From JACVRX01 sp035697245 (lineage in GTDB: Bacteria; Actinomycetota; Actinomycetes; Jiangellales; Jiangellaceae): DNA of 35,685 bases. Shown here one piece after another: positions 32,429-35,685 of this stretch. How positions within the stretch are numbered: the first letter of the stretch is position 1; the number at the start of each line of letters is the position of its first letter. The stretch lies in assembly GCA_035697245.1 (NCBI GenBank), contig DASSDH010000027.1:1-35685 (forward strand). Direction: 5' to 3'. The position numbers and the translations under genes are program-made. The notes beneath the pieces were generated by a model, which made no database searches, was not told the origin of the DNA, and saw only the letters and a list, made by a program, of their open reading frames with translations.

Positions 32429-33091
32429 ATGACCGAGCAGAAGAGCCGTCCGCAGCTCCCGATCACGGTGGTTCTGGTAGACGATCACGCCATGTTCCGC
32501 ACCGGCGTGCGGGCTGAACTAGGGTCCTCGGTGGCGGTCGTCGGGGAGGCAGCCGACGCGCAGGAGGCGGTGCGGGTCGTCCTCGAGAAGAAGCCCGACG
32601 TCGTGTTGCTCGACGTCCACCTACCCGGCGGCGGTGGCGCCGAGGTCTTGCGGCAAGTGCACCCCAAGGAGCAGGACGTGAAGTTCCTGGCTCTGTCGGT
32701 GTCCGACGCGGCCGAGGACGTCATCGGGACCATCCGGGCAGGTGCCCGCGGATACGTCACGAAGTCGATCACCGGTGACGAGCTGGTTGCGGCGATCAAA
32801 CGGGTGGCGGACGGCGACGCGGTGTTCTCGCCGCGGCTGGCCGGATTCGTGCTCGACGCGTTCGCCGGCTCCGAGCCGCCGAGCGTCGACGACGACCTCG
32901 ACCGGCTCACGGCCCGCGAGCGCGAGGTGCTGCGGCTGATCGCCCGCGGCTACGCCTACAAGGAGATCGCCAAGGAGCTGTTCATCTCGGTCAAGACGGT
33001 GGAGACACACGTCTCCGCCGTCCTGCGCAAGCTCCAGCTCTCCAACCGGTACGAGCTCACCCGCTGGGCCACCGACCGCCGCCTGGTCTAA
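32429..33091 (+). CDS. LuxR/NarL-family response regulator
   Basis: 220-aa DNA-binding response regulator, partner of the preceding kinase. The receiver domain (about 12-128) has the acidic pair DD at 18-19, phosphorylatable D62 (VVLLDVHLP) and K112 (YVTKS). The LuxR helix-turn-helix (about 153-215) reads LTAREREVLRLIARGYAYKEIAKELFISVKTVETHV. The start ATG 32429 has a perfect AGGAGG 6 nt upstream, the clearest Shine-Dalgarno in the window, and lies directly after the kinase TAG. It probably activates the module's own promoters and other envelope genes. Repeat copy B begins 13 bp after its stop. Confidence 0.95.
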   Translation: MTEQKSRPQLPITVVLVDDHAMFRTGVRAELGSSVAVVGEAADAQEAVRVVLEKKPDVVLLDVHLPGGGGAEVLRQVHPKEQDVKFLALSVSDAAEDVIGTIRAGARGYVTKSITGDELVAAIKRVADGDAVFSPRLAGFVLDAFAGSEPPSVDDDLDRLTAREREVLRLIARGYAYKEIAKELFISVKTVETHVSAVLRKLQLSNRYELTRWATDRRLV

Positions 33092-33104
33092 GCCGCCCAG
33101 CCCC

Positions 33105-33180
33105 CGGAATGACCACGTTCACCACCCTTGCCGGTACATCACCACCTCTGCAGGCCTGGTGATGTACGTACTCGCCTGGT
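33105..33180 (-). repeat. Interspersed palindromic repeat, copy B
   Basis: Inverted copy of the element at 21658-21733, 68 of 76 positions identical. Its hairpin is a perfect 11-bp stem (33134-33144 with 33157-33167) around a 12-nt loop. Most differences from copy A cluster in the loop, while the lower stem is conserved. It occupies nearly the whole spacer between the response regulator and the next gene. Confidence 0.85.
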
Positions 33181-33197
33181 GATGGCCCGACGCTCGG

Positions 33198-33203
33198 TAC
33201 CCT
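33198..33203 (+). promoter_or_regulatory. -10 box of the small membrane protein gene (leaderless type)
   Basis: TACCCT, 6 nt before ATG 33210; the -35 region falls at the edge of repeat copy B. Confidence 0.45.
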
Positions 33204-33209
33204 GCCGCG

Positions 33210-33566
33210 ATGGACGTCGTCTACAAGATCCTGGTCGTCCTGCATTTCCTAGGCCTGGCCAGCCTGATCGGCGGCTGGCTGGTCCAACTGCGTGCCGTCG
33301 GTGAGCGGTACGTGAGCGCGGCGATGCTGCACGGAGTGCTGACCCAGCTGGTCACCGGTGTGCTGCTCGTCGGGTTGGCCGAGGGGGTCGACTCCCTGGA
33401 CCGCTCAGTCGACCGCACCAAGATCGGCGTCAAGCTGGTGGTCACTCTGGTAATCACGGTGTTGTGCTGGGCGAATCGCCGGCGTCAGTACATCCCGAAC
33501 GGACTCTATTTCCTGATCGGACTGCTTGCCGTCGCGAACGTCGTCGTTGCCGTCTTCTGGCGTTGA
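33210..33566 (+). CDS. Small four-helix membrane protein
   Basis: 118-aa integral membrane protein of unknown function. Hydrophobic segments lie at about 5-26 (ILVVLHFLGLASLIGGWLV), 40-58, 74-88 and 98-117. The single His in the first helix and the GG near its end resemble proteins of the DUF2269/CopD-like type, but this is only a hint. The start ATG 33210 is supported by TACCCT 6 nt upstream. It sits between the two-component system and the truncated peptidase gene, and similar small proteins are common in actinobacteria. Confidence 0.75.
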   Translation: MDVVYKILVVLHFLGLASLIGGWLVQLRAVGERYVSAAMLHGVLTQLVTGVLLVGLAEGVDSLDRSVDRTKIGVKLVVTLVITVLCWANRRRQYIPNGLYFLIGLLAVANVVVAVFWR

Positions 33567-33615
33567 CAGTCGGGGTCACGCCGCCTCGGGTCAGCGGCTA
33601 CGAGCGCACCACAAC

Positions 33616-33643
33616 TTGACTTTCGCCCTCAATGCACAAATAT
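33616..33643 (+). promoter_or_regulatory. Possible promoter of the truncated peptidase gene
   Basis: TTGACT (33616-33621), 16 nt, AAATAT (33638-33643). It lies in a locally AT-richer stretch about 65 bp before the start. The 122-bp spacer shows nothing else. Confidence 0.35.
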
Positions 33644-33706
33644 GGCCGGGAACGCCAGTCGACGGCTCGCCTTACCCGGTGGGCCGTCATGAGCGCAAGG
33701 AGAGCG

Positions 33707-33997
33707 ATGGTGCTCAAACCACCAAGGGCCGCTCTGGCGGCCGCCACAGTGACGACCGTGCTTTGTGCCACGGTCGTCGGTGCGAACGCAGCCGTGCCGA
33801 CAGACACGACTGAGTTGCGGGAGGCGGTAACCGCCGACGCGATCATGGACCATCTGGCCGAGCTGCAGAAGATCGCCGACAACAACGGCGACACACGAGC
33901 CAGCGGTACGGCCGGCTACGACGCGTCGGTCGACTACATCGAGGACCTGCTCGTGGCGGCAGGCTACGAGGTGACCCGACAGGACTTCCTGTTCTAG
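33707..33997 (+). pseudogene. Truncated secreted M28-type aminopeptidase
   Basis: Only the N-terminal 96 residues of what looks like a secreted M28-family aminopeptidase remain. A signal peptide (about 1-28, ending ANA) is followed by VTADAIMDHLAELQKIADNN, TRASGTAGYDASVDYIEDLL and AAGYEVTRQDF, the standard beginning of these exopeptidases. The reading frame then stops at TAG after FLF, and the sequence beyond (FAYATFLAA, then TGA) does not look like the family. All zinc-binding and catalytic residues, which come later, are absent, so it cannot be active. The ATG 33707 has AAGGAG 4 nt upstream; ATG 33689 is the alternative. The break coincides with the start of the integrase-bearing element. 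Confidence 0.75.
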
Positions 33998-34039
33998 TTC
34001 GCCTACGCGACGTTCCTAGCCGCCTGACCTGCGCAGACG

Positions 34040-34324
34040 TCATCTGGCGTCACCCGCAGTCCGCGCGTAGTCCGCAAGAAATCGGCGCGCGCTCTCGACG
34101 GCAGCGTCCACGTCCAGCAGATCGCCGCCGATGAAGCGATGTTCAATGCCACCATCAGGCTCCTCGCCCGGAGGTAAGAACCAGAGGACCCATCCCTCGC
34201 CCGCTGTGGAGCCGACGTAGGTGTCCGGGTCCGGCTGCCATGTGAGCATCGGCCGGCCAGCGCGGAGCGACAAACCCTCATGCTCCGGCTCGTATCGCAC
34301 GTCGATCTCAAGTTGTTTGTTCAT
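34040..34324 (-). CDS. Unrecognised small acidic protein downstream of integrase
   Basis: 94-aa soluble protein, not recognised. It is acidic and rich in Pro and Gly in the middle, with aromatic segments (LTWQPDPDTYVGS and GWVLWFLPPGEE) and a C-terminal amphipathic helix (DVDAAVESARRFLADYA). The ATG at 34324 overlaps the integrase stop (ATGA), so it is translated after the integrase and is the gene closest to the chromosomal junction. Being on the outer edge of the element, it is a candidate accessory or moron-type gene. The frame extends 87 nt upstream but only as a shadow of the integrase. Confidence 0.65.
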   Translation of the reverse strand: MNKQLEIDVRYEPEHEGLSLRAGRPMLTWQPDPDTYVGSTAGEGWVLWFLPPGEEPDGGIEHRFIGGDLLDVDAAVESARRFLADYARTAGDAR

Positions 34325-35409
34325 CTGGCTACCTCGTTTGAATGCAAAGCGGAAGCCGAGCCGAGCACGTCGTCCACAGCCGCACGCGTCATGTCCTCCG
34401 AGTCCGGCCACAAATGCGAATAGGTATCCAGTGTCTCGCTCGCGCTCGCATGCCCTAGCCGCGCCTGCACCACCTTCACGGACTCACCGTGCCGAATCAG
34501 CAACGATGCGTAATAGTGCCGAAGCGAGTGCAGTCGGGTTCCGGTCGGTGCACTCGCCGCCGCCTTGTTGAATGCCAAACCAACCTTGTTCCGGTTCAGC
34601 GCTCGCCCGTCCCGCTGGCAGAAGATCAGCCCATGCTCGCCCGGCGGGAACGAGGCCATGTGTGCCGCCAGCACGTCGACGACCACCTGTGGGAGCGGCA
34701 CCGTCCGGTAACTCGCCTGCGTCTTCGGTGGCCCGAACGACGGTGGCCGGGTCTCTAGCAGCTGCCGGTCCACTCGAATCGTGCGCCGCAGGAAATCCAC
34801 CCGGTCGGCGGTCACCCCGGCTGCCTCACCCGGCCGAAGGCCGGTGCCGGCCATGAGAGTCACCATCGCCGCCAACCGCTCCGGCATCCCGGCCGCGATC
34901 GCTATCACCGTGTCAGTGGGCAGTGGCACGACCTGTTCGCGCTCCCGGCGAGGCAGCGCGATCCGCTGGCACGGCGACGACGCAATCACCCGGTCGACCC
35001 CGGCCGCACGGAACACCGACCGGACGTGCTGATACACGGTCGCCACGGTCGACGGCGCCAGCCGCTCGCCCAGCGCTTTCACGAACGCCTGAACCTCCGA
35101 GCGGCGGATGCTCGAGATCGGCCGGTCACCGAACACCGGCAACGCGTGGACGCGTAATGCGCTGTCGACGGCGAGCGCGGTGTTGCGCCGGTGAACCTGC
35201 GCCGCCTGCCACGCCCTCGCATACTCGGCGAACGTGACCTTGCCTGCCTTCGGGTCCACCCACAGGCCGGTAAGCGTCGAGGTGGCCTGTTCGTCGAGCC
35301 ACCTCTGCGCGTCAGTACGCCGCGCGAAGTGCCGGGCTCGCTCCCGACCGTCCGGGCCGCGGAACCGCGCACGCCAACGGCCATCCGGGCGCTTCTGGAT
35401 CGACGCCAT
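34321..35409 (-). CDS. Tyrosine site-specific recombinase (integrase)
   Basis: Phage/ICE-type integrase of 362 aa that inserts and excises the element by strand exchange. The N-terminal SIQKRPDGRWRARFRGPDG is the arm-binding domain, followed by a SAM-like core-binding domain (about 58-140) and the catalytic domain. Catalytic residues are complete: R192 (GTGLRPGE), K229 (GPPKT), H294 and R297 (LHSLRHYY), H320 (LGHAS) and nucleophile Y330 (TYSHLW). It should be active. The ATG 35409 overlaps the upstream gene stop (TGATG), and its own stop overlaps the next start (ATGA). Confidence 0.95.
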   Translation of the reverse strand: MASIQKRPDGRWRARFRGPDGRERARHFARRTDAQRWLDEQATSTLTGLWVDPKAGKVTFAEYARAWQAAQVHRRNTALAVDSALRVHALPVFGDRPISSIRRSEVQAFVKALGERLAPSTVATVYQHVRSVFRAAGVDRVIASSPCQRIALPRREREQVVPLPTDTVIAIAAGMPERLAAMVTLMAGTGLRPGEAAGVTADRVDFLRRTIRVDRQLLETRPPSFGPPKTQASYRTVPLPQVVVDVLAAHMASFPPGEHGLIFCQRDGRALNRNKVGLAFNKAAASAPTGTRLHSLRHYYASLLIRHGESVKVVQARLGHASASETLDTYSHLWPDSEDMTRAAVDDVLGSASALHSNEVAR

Positions 35410-35654
35410 CAGCCCTCACCGCCTGAGGGCGCTTCTTGCTCCCGCTCCCGCACGCGAGCCTGAGCATCTTGGTACTCGACGGTCGCATCCGCTATCTGCT
35501 CGTATGCGACGCCTAGCTGCTTCTCCAATCGCTCCGCCTGCCGCATCTCGGGCGACGGAGGTATCCGCAAGAGCTTCGCGTTCGCGTCTAACTTGGCGAG
35601 CTCGGCCGTGATCGTCTTCGCGTGCTCCTTCGCAACGCGAAGTCTCCGGTGCAC
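35409..35654 (-). CDS. Small coiled-coil protein upstream of integrase
   Basis: 81-aa charged protein from GTG 35654, predicted mostly alpha-helical with coiled-coil character (HAKTITAELAKLDANAKLL, then RQAERLEKQLGVAYEQIADATVEYQDAQARV). It is not recognised. It occupies the place where an excisionase normally sits but shows no helix-turn-helix or winged-helix signature. Its stop overlaps the integrase start (TGATG). An in-frame TGA at 35661-35663 fixes the maximum N-terminus. The GTG start is the only good candidate. Being near the window edge, its upstream neighbour is not visible. Confidence 0.6.
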   Translation of the reverse strand: MHRRLRVAKEHAKTITAELAKLDANAKLLRIPPSPEMRQAERLEKQLGVAYEQIADATVEYQDAQARVREREQEAPSGGEG

Positions 35655-35685
35655 GTCAACTCAAGGCGCTCATCGGCACCCCGAC

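Larger units (their letters stand above)
33998..35685. mobile_element. End of an integrative element (continues beyond window)
   Basis: From about 33998 to the window edge lies a compact minus-strand operon of small gene, tyrosine integrase and small gene, with 1- to 4-nt overlaps. It directly adjoins a truncated chromosomal gene. This is the usual make-up of the int end of an integrative conjugative element or prophage. The far end, attachment repeat and cargo are outside the window. No tRNA gene is at the junction. The left boundary is placed only by the loss of peptidase homology. Confidence 0.7.

Noticed and set aside
33998..34039. tRNA fragment as attachment site of the element
   Set aside because: No cloverleaf, T-loop or anticodon pattern can be found in or near the junction.
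35656..35685. Last codons (VGVPMSALS, stop) of another minus-strand gene upstream of the coiled-coil gene
   Set aside because: Only nine codons are in the window, too few to support a gene call.

Overview
The window is chromosomal DNA of a high-GC actinobacterium. The evidence is a strong G/C bias at third codon positions, many GTG starts, and the gene order rplM-rpsI-glmM-coaA-glmS-acpS-nnr-alr-hydrolase-tsaE-tsaB-rimI-tsaD-groES-groEL, which is typical of Actinomycetia. Other support comes from a GroEL with a His-rich tail, CIRCE operators, the guaB/guaB3 pair and many apparently leaderless starts (a TANNNT-like -10 box 5-8 nt before the start codon). I cannot name the genus from the sequence alone. 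No tRNA, rRNA or CRISPR array was seen.

Layout. 1-3053 (minus strand): a secreted GH13 alpha-amylase cut by the window edge, then a TrpB2-type tryptophan synthase beta chain. 3054-3366: a 313-bp divergent regulatory region with a trpB2 promoter, an 18-bp direct repeat, a large inverted repeat and the rplM promoter. 3367-15391: core housekeeping genes for ribosomal proteins L13/S9, UDP-GlcNAc precursor synthesis (GlmM, GlmS), CoA (CoaA), ACP activation (AcpS), NAD(P)HX repair, D-alanine (Alr), a membrane-anchored alpha/beta hydrolase and the t6A tRNA-modification genes (TsaE, TsaB, TsaD) with RimI. 15433-17592: groES-groEL under two tandem CIRCE boxes. 17666-23354: an aminotransferase, guaB, guaB3 and a succinate-semialdehyde dehydrogenase. 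23382-26845 (minus): a heterodimeric ABC exporter with complementary degenerate ATPase sites. 26923-29501: guaA and a glycerophosphodiester phosphodiesterase.

29498-33091 holds an envelope-stress module resembling LiaFSR/Psp systems. A PspC-LiaF-like membrane protein plus a tiny membrane protein run on the minus strand. A PspC-containing histidine kinase and a LuxR-type response regulator diverge from them on the plus strand. 33210-33566 is a small four-helix membrane protein. 33707-33997 is the stump of a secreted M28-type aminopeptidase, after which the sequence changes to an integrative element (34040 to the window end). That element carries a tyrosine integrase translationally coupled to two small unrecognised proteins.

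The most unusual signals are four. (1) The ABC exporter pair has one canonical composite ATPase site, and every motif of the other site is lost, including Walker A. (2) A roughly 76-bp palindromic intergenic repeat occurs in two inverted copies (21658-21733 and 33105-33180), and its core recurs in the perfect palindrome after groEL. (3) The trpB2 promoter has operator-like tandem repeats. (4) The peptidase truncation sits at the integrase-bearing element boundary.
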